DNA of 64,000 nt from RGIG2094 sp045660065 (GTDB lineage: Bacteria; Bacillota; Clostridia; RGIG6154): NCBI GenBank assembly GCA_045660065.1, contig JAZRDC010000100.1:1-64000 (forward strand), in the 5' to 3' direction. Below are positions 41,301-50,358 of this stretch, one piece after another. The number at the start of each line of letters is the position of its first letter. Position 1 is the first letter of the stretch. The notes below the pieces were generated by a model. That model was given only the letters and a program-made list of their open reading frames with translations, ran no database searches and was not told where the DNA came from. The translations under genes and the position numbers were made by a program.

Positions 41301-42053
41301 ATGGAAATGGTGTTAATTACCGCTCTCGGCGTTGGTGGAGCGACAGTTATTGGTGCAATAATCGGGTTCTTTTTTAAAAAGATTTCCCACAGTTTTTCAG
41401 ATATAATTCTGTCCTTTGCGGCAGGTGTAATGCTTGCGGCGGCTGTGTTGGGACTTATATTGCCATCAGTTGAATATGGTGGTAAGTTTGGGCTTATCTA
41501 TGCGGTTACGGGTATTTTCATTGGGGCTATTTGTTTAAATCTTATTGACAAACTTGTTCCGCATCTTCATAAATTCGTTGGGGCTGATGAAGAAGGACAT
41601 AATAATGCCAAATTAAGTAAAGTGCTGCTTTTTGTAACAGCCATAGCAATCCATAATTTGCCGGAAGGTATTGCTGCAGGTGTAGGCTTTGGATCAGGCG
41701 ATATTTCAAGAGCATTGGTTATTGCGGGCGGTATTGCACTTCAGAATATCCCGGAAGGTATGGTTATAATCGGACCAATGCTTGCGGCAGGAGTTAGCGC
41801 CAAAAAGACTTTTATTTGTGCATTTTTAACAGGTGTTGTTGAAGTTGTAGGTACATTGATTGGATATTTTGCAGTGAGTATTTCTAATCTTATCCTTCCA
41901 TTTGCTTTAGCATTTGCGGGAGGAACAATGCTATACGTTATAAGTGATGAAATGATTCCTGAAACCCATGCTCATGGAGCACAAAGAGGAGCAACTTACG
42001 CACTTTTAGCAGGCTTTTGCCTGATGCTTATTACAGATGTTTTACTTGGTTAA
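41301..42053 (+). CDS. ZIP-family metal transporter
   Basis: A 250-residue ZIP permease importing zinc, iron or manganese. The binuclear metal site in TM4-5 is visible: AIAIHNLPEGIAAGVGFG (HNLPEG) and IALQNIPEGM (QNIPEG). A His-containing loop (LVPHLHKFVGADEEGHNN) lies between TM3 and TM4. About eight membrane segments. It sits alone between terminators. Confidence 0.93.
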   Translation: MEMVLITALGVGGATVIGAIIGFFFKKISHSFSDIILSFAAGVMLAAAVLGLILPSVEYGGKFGLIYAVTGIFIGAICLNLIDKLVPHLHKFVGADEEGHNNAKLSKVLLFVTAIAIHNLPEGIAAGVGFGSGDISRALVIAGGIALQNIPEGMVIIGPMLAAGVSAKKTFICAFLTGVVEVVGTLIGYFAVSISNLILPFALAFAGGTMLYVISDEMIPETHAHGAQRGATYALLAGFCLMLITDVLLG

Positions 42054-42056
42054 AAT

Positions 42057-42092
42057 AAAAATAAGACCTCGTGTATAGAGGTCTTATTTTTT
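42057..42092. terminator. Terminator between ZIP and AraC genes
   Basis: Stem AAAATAAGACCTC / GAGGTCTTATTTT with a GTGTATA loop. It probably serves both convergent genes. Confidence 0.88.
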
Positions 42093-42094
42093 TA

Positions 42095-42991
42095 TTAAGT
42101 ATGTTGTTCTGTGTCTGCATTTTGTAAGGGGACTACACTTTTTTTATATCCTATTGGCGAAAAGCCTGTAGATTTTTTAAATGCTCGTGAAAAATTATGA
42201 ATACTTGAATAGTTTAATTTAAATGTTATCTGACTAACTGACAGATTGTCTTCACGGAGGAGTTTTTTTGCTTCTTCAATTTTAAGTTCTGAAAAATATT
42301 CCATAGGGCTTTTTCCTGTGAAATCCTTAAATAACACACTGAGTCTGGATTTCCTTAAATAGAACTTCTGACATAACTTTTCCAAGTTTACACTACTGTA
42401 AATATTTTCATTCATATATGATACTATTTGTTCTACTGTATCACTTTTTGCAGATAGTCTTTTTTTTATGCTGTGTGATGCTGCATGCGCATTGCCTCGT
42501 ATAAGTTTAATTAAAAACTCCACAAAATGGAATTTCATTAACTGACAGGAACCGAATTTCTCATTAGAAAAGTCCAAAGGACCTTTGAAATTGTAATCAT
42601 TGGGGATTTTACCCATAGCATTTTGCGCTTCTTCAATAAACAAAGATAGCAACATCTTTGAAGTTTTATCAAGTGTAAAAGTTTTGTTTTTGAAAAAATC
42701 CATACACTCATTGTCGCAGGTAAATGATACAACAAGCATATTGTTTGCAACCTCACGATTTGAGGTGTGAGAGTGCTTTTCATTAGGACTGTGAAATATT
42801 GCCTGACCTTCTTCCAGAACAAAAGTTTTGTTCTCAGTGTTGGCAATAACTCTGCCTTTATCTATATACACCATTTCCCAAAAACTATGGCTTTCAAGTT
42901 CGTGATGATGGTATTTTCCAAATTCAAAATAGTAGATATTATGAAATCCTTTTATATAGATATCGGTTTTAATTTTTGTTAAAGGAAACAT
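42095..42991 (-). CDS. AraC-family regulator
   Basis: A 298-residue AraC-type activator: an N-terminal cupin-like sensor (HHHELESHSFWEMVYIDKG, HSPNEKHSHTS) and a C-terminal double helix-turn-helix (about 200-290: LEKLCQKFYLRKSRLSVLFK, NLSVSQITFKLNYSSIHNFSRAFKKSTGFSPIGYK). ATG 42991 has GAGGTG upstream; the longer frame does not. It is divergent from the four-gene amino-sugar-like operon at 43190 and is the likely activator of it. Confidence 0.9.
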   Translation of the reverse strand: MFPLTKIKTDIYIKGFHNIYYFEFGKYHHHELESHSFWEMVYIDKGRVIANTENKTFVLEEGQAIFHSPNEKHSHTSNREVANNMLVVSFTCDNECMDFFKNKTFTLDKTSKMLLSLFIEEAQNAMGKIPNDYNFKGPLDFSNEKFGSCQLMKFHFVEFLIKLIRGNAHAASHSIKKRLSAKSDTVEQIVSYMNENIYSSVNLEKLCQKFYLRKSRLSVLFKDFTGKSPMEYFSELKIEEAKKLLREDNLSVSQITFKLNYSSIHNFSRAFKKSTGFSPIGYKKSVVPLQNADTEQHT

Positions 42992-43082
42992 CTGTTCACC
43001 TCTGTGGAATAAATGATAAATTTTGCGAAAAAAATGATAAAGACTTTTTTTAAAAGATATTTTATAATATAATTGATAAATT

Positions 43083-43140
43083 GTCAATTGCTTTTTTAAA
43101 AAATAGTCTTATTAAAACCAAGTAACAAAAGTGGCAATTG
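43083..43140. promoter_or_regulatory. Divergent control region, inverted TCAATTGC
   Basis: TCAATTGC (43083-43090) and GCAATTGA (43133-43140) are inverted 8-bp arms about 42 bp apart between the AraC gene and the operon it may control. They could be half-sites. Evidence is positional only. Confidence 0.3.
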
Positions 43141-43189
43141 AAATTAAATCTATTTGTAATAAACTTTATATAAGAAAGGATGAAAAAAT

Positions 43190-44053
43190 ATGAAAATTTT
43201 AATGATTGGTGCTCATCAGGATGATAATGAGTTCGGAAGAGGCGGACTTGCAAGTCTTTATGTTAAAGCAGGTCATGATGTTAAATTTTTAAGTATGTGT
43301 AACGGTAGCGGAGGTCATCATATTTTAACTCCAGAAGAAACAGTTGCTACACGTGCAAAAGAATCTGCAAAAGTTGCAGAACTTCTCGGTATTACATATG
43401 ATGTTTGGGATGTTGAAGATTGTAATATTGTTGCTGATCTTGCTACAAGAAAGCGTTTGATCAGATATATCCGTGAATATAATCCTGATATTATCATTTC
43501 ACACAGACCAAACGACTACCACGCAGACCACAGAGCAGTAGGTCAGCTTGTTCAGGATGCATCTTATCTTTTGACAGTGCCTCACGAATGTCCGGAAGCT
43601 CCTGCAATGCGCTTTATGCCTGTAATTCTTTACAGTGAAGACAGATTTAAATGGCCTCCGTTCCAGGCTGATATTGTTATTGATGTTGACAGCGAAATTG
43701 ATGTTAAAATCAAAATTGCAGACATTAATGTTTGTCAGGTTTATGAATGGTTGCCATACACTTACGGAATTGAGAACGAAGTTCCTACAGATCCGGAAGA
43801 ACGTATTGTTTGGCTCAGAGACAGAGGAAGAAATATCAATAATGATACAACAGACGAAGAAATCAATGCTTTGAAAGGTCAGCAGGGTTATGCAGTACGC
43901 TATGCAAGAACTGCTGCACGTTTCAGAAAAGAACTTATTGAAAAATATGGTCAGGAAAGAGGTTCAAGAATTCGTTTTGCTGAAGCATATGAAATCTGTG
44001 AATATGGTAAACAGCTCACTCCTGAGACAATGAAGGAATATTTCCCATTCTGA
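43190..44053 (+). CDS. PIG-L-family deacetylase
   Basis: A 287-residue LmbE/PIG-L zinc deacetylase. The metal motif is IGAHQDDNEFG (AHxDD near residue 8-12) with the second site HADH (around 113-116). Family members remove acetyl groups from N-acetylglucosamine-type substrates. It opens an operon with a DUF4432 epimerase-like protein, a GlcN6P isomerase-like protein and an MBL hydrolase, which points to amino-sugar use. The RBS AAGGATG is just upstream. Confidence 0.88.
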   Translation: MKILMIGAHQDDNEFGRGGLASLYVKAGHDVKFLSMCNGSGGHHILTPEETVATRAKESAKVAELLGITYDVWDVEDCNIVADLATRKRLIRYIREYNPDIIISHRPNDYHADHRAVGQLVQDASYLLTVPHECPEAPAMRFMPVILYSEDRFKWPPFQADIVIDVDSEIDVKIKIADINVCQVYEWLPYTYGIENEVPTDPEERIVWLRDRGRNINNDTTDEEINALKGQQGYAVRYARTAARFRKELIEKYGQERGSRIRFAEAYEICEYGKQLTPETMKEYFPF

Positions 44054-44064
44054 TGAGGTGTAAT

Positions 44065-44997
44065 ATGACTAAGCAAGAAATTTTAAAGCGAGTTGGCTCT
44101 GTTGAACAAATCGGCGGTATCAGAGATTTTGTTTTTAACGACGGAAAAGCCAAAGGTGTTCGTGCAATAGAAGTAAACACGGGTAATCTTTGCATTACAA
44201 TACTGCCCGACAGATGTTTGGATATTGCAAACGCAACTTATAAAGGAACTCCTGTTGCCTGGATTTCCAAAACTGGCATTACCGACTCAAGATACTATGA
44301 AAAAGACGGCAGAAGTTCCCTGAGAGGTTTTGCAGGAGGTCTTGTATTTACCTGCGGTCTCAAAAATATCGGCGGACCTGTGGGCGAATTAGGTTTGCAT
44401 GACAGAGTGGCTTTTATCCCTGCTGAAAAAATAGGTGTTTTTGCAGATTGGGTAGGCGACGATTATGTTATGGAAATTTCAGGTCAGATCAGACAAAGCA
44501 GTGTTTTCGGTGAAAATATTGTTATAAAAAGAACAATCAAAACAAAACTTTTTGCTGAAAGTTTTGAACTTGAAGATGTTATTATTAATGAGAATTTTGA
44601 AGATGAAAATATTGCATTGGCATATCATTGTAATTTTGGCTATCCTTTGGTAACTGAAGGGGCTAAAATAGTTAATGTTTCTGAAGATATTGCGGATATT
44701 ACAGCACCTATACATGGAAAAAAGGAAGAATGTATCGGTATTCCAACTTCGGGTGAGTATGCAACCTATGGCATCAAAAATGACAAAATCGGGGCGTATA
44801 TTACTTATAAAACAGAGACCTGTCCTGAATTTTTAATATGGAAAATGCTTGGTGAAAGTGAGTATGTTGTTGGTTTAGAGCCAAGAACAACAAACTTCGG
44901 TGGCCAAAATATCATTAAAAATAATGCTTTTGTTTCTTTGAAACCTTTTGAAGAATATAAAACATATTTAAAGTTTGAATTTAAAGGGGAGAAATAA
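44065..44997 (+). CDS. DUF4432 aldose-epimerase-like protein
   Basis: A 310-residue protein of the galactose-mutarotase-like superfold, DUF4432 type: VNTGNLCITILPDRCLDIANATYKG, GGLVFTCGLKNIGGP, GLHDRVAF and LAYHCNFGYPLV. Such proteins likely interconvert or bind sugar anomers. The start is ATG 44065 with GAGGTG upstream, 11 bp after the deacetylase stop. Confidence 0.82.
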   Translation: MTKQEILKRVGSVEQIGGIRDFVFNDGKAKGVRAIEVNTGNLCITILPDRCLDIANATYKGTPVAWISKTGITDSRYYEKDGRSSLRGFAGGLVFTCGLKNIGGPVGELGLHDRVAFIPAEKIGVFADWVGDDYVMEISGQIRQSSVFGENIVIKRTIKTKLFAESFELEDVIINENFEDENIALAYHCNFGYPLVTEGAKIVNVSEDIADITAPIHGKKEECIGIPTSGEYATYGIKNDKIGAYITYKTETCPEFLIWKMLGESEYVVGLEPRTTNFGGQNIIKNNAFVSLKPFEEYKTYLKFEFKGEK

Positions 44998-44998
44998 T

Positions 44999-45937
44999 AT
45001 GGATTTTTTAAGTACTGTTAAAGGCAGCCTTTTAGAAGGATTTTATCCTGAAGGTTGGGATATGGAAAAAATTGATAAATGTTGCGATATGGGTGTGGAA
45101 AGAGAAGATTTCTGGCACAAAGATTTTAATCCTATTGAGTGTGAATCTTTAGCAGAATTTGATACTCTTATGGGACACGAAATCGCCTTGCAGATAAAAA
45201 AAGCAAAAGATGAAGGAATTAAACTTGCTATGATTTTACCCGTTGGTCCTATGGGTATGTATAAGTGGGCAGTGTATTTCCTTAAGGAATGGAATATAAA
45301 ATGCGATCATGTGTATACATTCAATATGGATGAATGGTCAGATGCAGAAGGTAACACACTTTCAAGCGATAACCCTGCTTCATTTGAGTATAGTATGAAA
45401 CAGGCGTTTTTTGATAAACTTGGCGAAAATACTATTCCGCCATCACAGAGAAATTTTGCAACAAAAGAAAACCTTCCTACATATCCTGAAAAAATTGCAA
45501 AATTAAAAGAAGAAGGAGCAAAACTTGTTCTTGTATTCGGTATCGGCAGAATGTGTCATATTGCATTCTGGGAACCGCAGTTTGGTGCGGAATTTGCAAC
45601 AGTTGAGGAATGGAAAAAACAGTGTTACAGAATTGGCGCAAAACTTCATCCTTTGACAATTGAACAAAATGCAATCACAAGTTTTAAGAGCAGAACAACT
45701 TTAGTTCCTTGCAGAGCAAATACTATCGGACCTGGTCTTTTCTTGCAGGCTGATTATATTATCGGTGGTGCAGATGGTGCTTTAGGCCGCGGTATGCAGT
45801 GGCAGGGTATGAGTTTCTTAACAACCCTTCATTATGGCCCTGATAAGCATATCACTTCAACATTTATCCCGACTATGCCGGGAAGATTGTTCTACTTAAA
45901 AGAACTTGCAGGTCCGTTGGAGGCTGAATGTAACTAA
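44999..45937 (+). CDS. Glucosamine-6-phosphate isomerase-like protein
   Basis: A 312-residue protein of the NagB/SugarP_isomerase fold. LAMILPVGPMGMYKWAVYFL and VYTFNMDEWSD (the FxxDE active-site pattern) with LVLVFGIGRMCHIAFWEP correspond to the NagB core. It is longer than NagB (about 250 residues), and FGIGRMCHIAFWEP replaces NagB's GxGxDGHIAFNEP, changing the DGH catalytic segment to RMCH. The reaction may therefore differ from GlcN6P deamination. The stop overlaps the MBL gene start. Confidence 0.78.
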   Translation: MDFLSTVKGSLLEGFYPEGWDMEKIDKCCDMGVEREDFWHKDFNPIECESLAEFDTLMGHEIALQIKKAKDEGIKLAMILPVGPMGMYKWAVYFLKEWNIKCDHVYTFNMDEWSDAEGNTLSSDNPASFEYSMKQAFFDKLGENTIPPSQRNFATKENLPTYPEKIAKLKEEGAKLVLVFGIGRMCHIAFWEPQFGAEFATVEEWKKQCYRIGAKLHPLTIEQNAITSFKSRTTLVPCRANTIGPGLFLQADYIIGGADGALGRGMQWQGMSFLTTLHYGPDKHITSTFIPTMPGRLFYLKELAGPLEAECN

Positions 45938-46743
45938 TGATCGAATTAAAAAAATGGCAACAACCCTGGAGAGGGAAAATGGAGCCTTTTAAAGTATTTG
46001 GAAATTTGTATTTTGTTGGCACGCATCCTGCATCTTCTCATTTGATTGATACAGGTGATGGTCTTATATTGATAGACACAGGATATCAGCACGGGTTGTA
46101 TTTGCTGATTGACAGTATCTACAAACTGGGATTTTCTCCCTATGATGTAAAATACATTCTTCTTACTCACGGACATATTGACCATTTTGGCTCTTCATAT
46201 GCATTTAAAGAACTTACAGGATGTAAGATCGCCTTAGGTGAGGCAGATAAAACATACGCAACAGGTGAGGAGGACCTTTCATGGTCAAAAGAACTCGATG
46301 TTTACATGGAAACATTTGAACCTGATATTTTGCTTAATGATGGCGATGAAATTAAACTTGGTAATACTGTAGTTAAAGCCGTTGCTACCCCTGGACACAC
46401 TCCTGGTGCTATGTCATATTTCTTCGATGTAACCGATGGCAATGAGACATTTCGCGCTGGTATGCCGGGCGGATTGGGCACAAACTCTGTTAACAAAGCG
46501 TTTCTTGAAAGTTACGGATTACCATTGTCGCTTCAACAGGATTATCTTAATTCTATGGATAGACTTAAAGATGAAAAAGTTGGTATATTTATTGGCAATC
46601 ATGTGTGGAACAATAATACACAGGCAAAGTATGAAAAACTTATAAACGGCGATAAGTATGCATTTGTTGCACCTGATGACTGGAAAGAATGTATGTTGAA
46701 ATGCAAAAAAAATCTGGAAGAAATAATTAAAAACGAACAATAA
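45937..46743 (+). CDS. MBL-fold metallohydrolase
   Basis: A 268-residue metallo-beta-lactamase-fold hydrolase. Metal motifs: LTHGHIDHFGSS (HxHxDH), ATPGHTPGAMSYFFD and the late GNHVWNN. It is the last gene of the deacetylase operon, overlapping the isomerase-like gene by 1 bp. Substrate unknown; a lactone or phosphoester of the sugar pathway is conceivable. Confidence 0.85.
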   Translation: MIELKKWQQPWRGKMEPFKVFGNLYFVGTHPASSHLIDTGDGLILIDTGYQHGLYLLIDSIYKLGFSPYDVKYILLTHGHIDHFGSSYAFKELTGCKIALGEADKTYATGEEDLSWSKELDVYMETFEPDILLNDGDEIKLGNTVVKAVATPGHTPGAMSYFFDVTDGNETFRAGMPGGLGTNSVNKAFLESYGLPLSLQQDYLNSMDRLKDEKVGIFIGNHVWNNNTQAKYEKLINGDKYAFVAPDDWKECMLKCKKNLEEIIKNEQ

Positions 46744-46744
46744 G

Positions 46745-46779
46745 AAAAAAGCAAGTTGAATTTTCAACTTGCTTTTTTG
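46745..46779. terminator. Terminator of the amino-sugar-like operon
   Basis: Stem AAAAAAGCAAGTTGAA / TTCAACTTGCTTTTTT, convergent and usable from both strands. Confidence 0.9.
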
Positions 46780-46781
46780 TG

Positions 46782-47102
46782 TTAATTATCTAAAATGCAA
46801 CAGAGTTCACCTTTAGGACAGCCACAGTCTATTGCTGCTTCACCAATTTCGGTTTTTGCACCGAACATTACGGGAATTTCAACTTTAATTTTCTGGCTTA
46901 TAATAAACTTGCAAACACCGTCAGGTTTACCTTTGCATATTTCTGCACCCGGGATAATTTCGGCATTTCCCACACATTCGGTTTTTACTTTACCAACATG
47001 CGCAAATGCTTTAATGCACACAGGAACTCCTACTTCAACTTCCTGCACACCCATGGTCGGGCATAATTCTTTTACAATATGCTGTTCATATTCTTTATTC
47101 AT
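46782..47102 (-). CDS. Small cysteine-rich protein, SPOCS/DUF3794-like
   Basis: A 106-residue protein with cysteines at the C-terminus (DCGCPKGELCC) and a central segment GVCKFIISQKIKVEIPVMFGAK that resembles the repeat of SPOCS/DUF3794 proteins (SipL, coat-like). No signal peptide is visible. ATG 47102 has GGAGGG 6 nt upstream; TTG 47108 overlaps that region. A sporulation role is possible but not shown. Confidence 0.5.
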   Translation of the reverse strand: MNKEYEQHIVKELCPTMGVQEVEVGVPVCIKAFAHVGKVKTECVGNAEIIPGAEICKGKPDGVCKFIISQKIKVEIPVMFGAKTEIGEAAIDCGCPKGELCCILDN

Positions 47103-47179
47103 TATCAACCCTCCTTTGTCGGATATGAATATCCAATACTATAATATGTTTAATGGAGAATTTTGGTGAGAAATATATT

Positions 47180-47208
47180 TTGACATTTTGTTGTATAACT
47201 GATATAAT
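47180..47208 (+). promoter_or_regulatory. Promoter of the YwlG-like gene
   Basis: Perfect consensus: TTGACA (47180-47185), 17-bp spacer, TATAAT (47203-47208). Confidence 0.85.
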
Positions 47209-47237
47209 TATTATAATGATGTTTAAGGAGAAATAAA

Positions 47238-47789
47238 ATGTTGGAATCTATAAAAAATCAGGCAAAATCTGCGGTTGAAGAACTTTTTGAAATATCTGAT
47301 GCAAAAAAAGGGCAGGTTTTAATTGTAGGATGTTCTTCAAGTGAAATCATAGGAAGTAAAATCGGTTCTGATTCTAATCCTGAGGTTGCAGAACAGGTAT
47401 TTGGTGCATTGTACGACTCATCTTGCGAAAAAGGTGTAGAAATTGCTGCACAGTGTTGTGAGCATTTAAATCGTGCTATTATTGTTGAAAATGAAACAGC
47501 CCAAAGACTGGGACTTGAAATTGTAAATGTTGTTCCTCAGCCTAAAGCAGGTGGCTCTTTTGCTACGGCAGCGTATAACAAATTTAAAAATCCTGTTGCA
47601 GTTGAATATATTAAGGCTGATATGGGATTGGATATTGGTCTTACAATGATTGGTATGCACTTAAAACATGTTGCAGTACCTGTAAGGCTTTCTGTTAAAA
47701 AAATTGGTGAAGCAGTTTTGACAGCAGCCCGTACAAGACCTAAATACATTGGAGGGCCAAGAGCGTATTATAAAGGAAATGAGAGATAA
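47238..47789 (+). CDS. YwlG-like protein (UPF0340, DUF436)
   Basis: A 183-residue protein of the UPF0340/TIGR01440 family: VLIVGCSSSEIIGSKIG, GVEIAAQCCEHLNRAIIVE, VPQPKAGGSFATAAY, DIGLTMIGMHLKHVAVPVRL and ARTRPKYIGGPRA. Its function is not established. In Bacillus the gene is near upp/glyA; here it starts a two-gene unit with an HD hydrolase. Confidence 0.9.
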   Translation: MLESIKNQAKSAVEELFEISDAKKGQVLIVGCSSSEIIGSKIGSDSNPEVAEQVFGALYDSSCEKGVEIAAQCCEHLNRAIIVENETAQRLGLEIVNVVPQPKAGGSFATAAYNKFKNPVAVEYIKADMGLDIGLTMIGMHLKHVAVPVRLSVKKIGEAVLTAARTRPKYIGGPRAYYKGNER

Positions 47790-47790
47790 T

Positions 47791-48378
47791 ATGGATAATA
47801 AAGAAAGATTTTTAGAGATTTATAACAGTAAGATTAAAAGAGAAGGTGCCGATAAACTTTTAGACTATCTTCTTTCTCCATCGAGTGATTTCTTCACTGC
47901 ACCTGCAAGTGCGAGATTTCATGGTGCTTACAAGGGTGGCTTGTTAGAACATAGCCTTAATGTATATGACTGCCTTTGTGATTATTTAGAACGACAACGT
48001 GTGAAAACTGATTATGGAATGAATTATTCAGAAGAAAGTATAGCGATCGTTTCTCTTTTACACGATTTGTGTAAAGTAGATTGCTATAAAGAAGGCGCAA
48101 GAAATGTAAAAGGACCTGATGGTGTATGGAAAAGTGTACCTACATACGAATTTTCTGACAATCTTCCATACGGTCATGGCGAAAAATCTGTTTATATTAT
48201 TACAGGGTTTATGAAACTTACCCGTGAAGAGGCATTTGCTATCAGATATCATATGGGCTTTTCATCTGCAACAGATGACGCAAGAAATGTGGGAAGTGCT
48301 TTTGAAATGTTTCCTTTGGCTTTTGCTTTGTCAACCGCAGATATGGAGGCAACATATTTTATTGAAGGTAAGAAATAA
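47791..48378 (+). CDS. HD-domain phosphohydrolase
   Basis: A 195-residue HD hydrolase. The metal site is built from GGLLEHSLNVYDC, LLHDLCKVDCY (the HD pair) and HGEKS / IRYHMGF further on. The order resembles the C-terminal half of YhaM-type 3'-5' exoribonucleases, but no OB-fold is present. ATG 47791 lies 1 bp after the YwlG-like stop; GAGAG just upstream is a weak RBS. Confidence 0.78.
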   Translation: MDNKERFLEIYNSKIKREGADKLLDYLLSPSSDFFTAPASARFHGAYKGGLLEHSLNVYDCLCDYLERQRVKTDYGMNYSEESIAIVSLLHDLCKVDCYKEGARNVKGPDGVWKSVPTYEFSDNLPYGHGEKSVYIITGFMKLTREEAFAIRYHMGFSSATDDARNVGSAFEMFPLAFALSTADMEATYFIEGKK

Positions 48379-48401
48379 CGAAATTCAGGCAATTAATCTG
48401 T

Positions 48402-48430
48402 TTGACATTTGTTATTAAAGATGTTATAAT
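48402..48430 (+). promoter_or_regulatory. Promoter of the capsule operon
   Basis: Perfect consensus: TTGACA (48402-48407), 17-bp spacer, TATAAT (48425-48430), 36 bp before the first gene. Confidence 0.88.
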
Positions 48431-48465
48431 TTATATATGCATGTAAAAATAACGGGGGTGCTTTT

Positions 48466-50340
48466 TTGAAACAAGGAAAATACCATTTGATTTTTCCATT
48501 AATCGATTTATTTATCATTATTGCATCTATTGTTGTGGCTACCGTTTTATTGGAAGGAAAACTTTTAGTTTCATCTGAGGTTCTTTACAGACTTGAACTG
48601 AGTGCAGTTATATGCGTATGTTTGCACTTGGGTATTTTTACTATTTTTGATGCTTATAAGAAGTTTTGGGCAAATGCCAATGTGATTGATTATGCAGTTA
48701 CCTTATGTTGTTCTATCGTTACAGTTCTTGGTATGCTTGCTTTATCAATCATTTTTAAAGGCAGGCTTATGTTTATCAGACAGATAATTACGTTTGCTTT
48801 TTGCTACATATCTTTGGTTGTATTTTCCAGAGTAAGTGTTAAAATCTTAATGTTTTATGCAAGAAAGTATGTTATAGATAAAAGTGAGGATACTAAAAAT
48901 ATTCTTATTGTCGGAGCAGGGCAGGCAGGCGGACTTATTATCAGTGATATAATAAATAATACTACTTTTAAATACAGAATTGTAGGTATTATTGACGATA
49001 ACAGCGAAAAAATCGGACAGTCTGTTTTTGGATATACTATTCTTGGCGGTCGTAAAGATATTTATAAAATCTGTGATAAAGAACATGTAGACGAAATTGT
49101 TATTGCTATTCCGTCACTCGAAAGAGAAAATTTGGCAGAGTTAATTGAGATTTGCAACAAAACTGCTTGTAATGTTAAATTTTTGCCAAATATTGAGCAA
49201 CTTGTTGACGCTAATGATATTTCCTACAATAAAACTAAAAAGATTGAGATTGAAGACCTTCTTGCAAGAGATCCGATTGTTTTAAATGATCGTGAAATCG
49301 CTTTTGATATTGAAGGACAAACCATTTTAGTTACTGGTGGCGGTGGCTCAATCGGCAGTGAATTGTGCAGACAAATAGCAAAGTATAATCCCAAAAGAAT
49401 TGTAGTTCTTGATATTTATGAGAATAATGCTTATGATCTTCAAAACGAACTTGCAGAATCATATTCGTGGTTGAACGTATCTGTGATTATTGCTTCAATT
49501 CGTGATAAAGAACGCATTGAGGAAGTTATTTCAGAATATAAGCCTAAAATTATTTTCCATGCAGCGGCTCATAAACATGTTCCTTTAATGGAATATAACC
49601 CGTGTGAAGCGATAAAAAACAATATTTTTGGTACATATAATGTTGCAACTGCAGCCAATAAGTACGGTGTTGAAAAATTTGTTATGATTTCAACAGATAA
49701 GGCAGTAAACCCTACTAATGTTATGGGTGCAACAAAACGCTTCTGTGAGATGATTATACAATCTCTGCAGGCAGTAAGCAAAACAGAGTATGTTGCGGTG
49801 CGTTTTGGTAATGTGCTTGGTTCAAATGGCTCGGTAGTTCCTCTTTTTAAGCGACAGATTGAAAAAGGCGGTCCTGTTACTGTTACTCACAAAGATATAA
49901 CAAGATATTTTATGACCATACCCGAAGCGGCACAGTTGGTTCTTCAGGCATCATATTATGCCAATGGTGGCGAGATATTTGTTCTGGATATGGGCAAGCC
50001 GGTAAAAATTTATGATTTGGCATATAATATGATAAAACTTTCAGGAAATAAACCGGGAACTGATATAAAAATTGAAGTAACAGGTTTAAGACCTGGTGAA
50101 AAACTGTATGAAGAATTACTTATAAAAAATACAGAAACTTCTAAAAGAACAGCCAACTCAAGAATTTTTGTTGAAGAATCTACATTCAATAATTTAGATG
50201 CTATTAAAGAGTCGTTTGCACTTTTTGAGAAAGCAATAAAAGATAATGACTATGAAGAAATCAGACAGGTGCTTATGAAGTATGTTGATACATATCACCC
50301 GGTTAATGCTATTTATAATAATGAGATCAAAGGTGCCTGA
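48466..50340 (+). CDS. Polysaccharide biosynthesis NDP-sugar dehydratase/epimerase (CapD/FlaA1-like)
   Basis: A 624-residue membrane-bound SDR enzyme. Four hydrophobic segments lie in residues 1-130, a CoA-binding-like Rossmann domain follows (ILIVGAGQAGGLIISDI), then the catalytic SDR domain with ILVTGGGGSIGSELCRQI and FVMISTDKAVNPTNVMGATKR (YxxxK replaced by the MGATKR type of PglF/CapD). Relatives make UDP-4-keto-6-deoxy sugars for capsule or glycan. The start is TTG 48466 with GGGGGTG upstream, first gene of the capsule operon. Confidence 0.92.
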   Translation: MKQGKYHLIFPLIDLFIIIASIVVATVLLEGKLLVSSEVLYRLELSAVICVCLHLGIFTIFDAYKKFWANANVIDYAVTLCCSIVTVLGMLALSIIFKGRLMFIRQIITFAFCYISLVVFSRVSVKILMFYARKYVIDKSEDTKNILIVGAGQAGGLIISDIINNTTFKYRIVGIIDDNSEKIGQSVFGYTILGGRKDIYKICDKEHVDEIVIAIPSLERENLAELIEICNKTACNVKFLPNIEQLVDANDISYNKTKKIEIEDLLARDPIVLNDREIAFDIEGQTILVTGGGGSIGSELCRQIAKYNPKRIVVLDIYENNAYDLQNELAESYSWLNVSVIIASIRDKERIEEVISEYKPKIIFHAAAHKHVPLMEYNPCEAIKNNIFGTYNVATAANKYGVEKFVMISTDKAVNPTNVMGATKRFCEMIIQSLQAVSKTEYVAVRFGNVLGSNGSVVPLFKRQIEKGGPVTVTHKDITRYFMTIPEAAQLVLQASYYANGGEIFVLDMGKPVKIYDLAYNMIKLSGNKPGTDIKIEVTGLRPGEKLYEELLIKNTETSKRTANSRIFVEESTFNNLDAIKESFALFEKAIKDNDYEEIRQVLMKYVDTYHPVNAIYNNEIKGA

Positions 50341-50358
50341 ATATAAGGAGTGAATATA

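Noticed and set aside
46795..47169. Plus-strand open frame opposite the small cysteine-rich gene
   Set aside because: No RBS. The minus-strand frame has GGAGGG and a sensible cysteine-rich protein.
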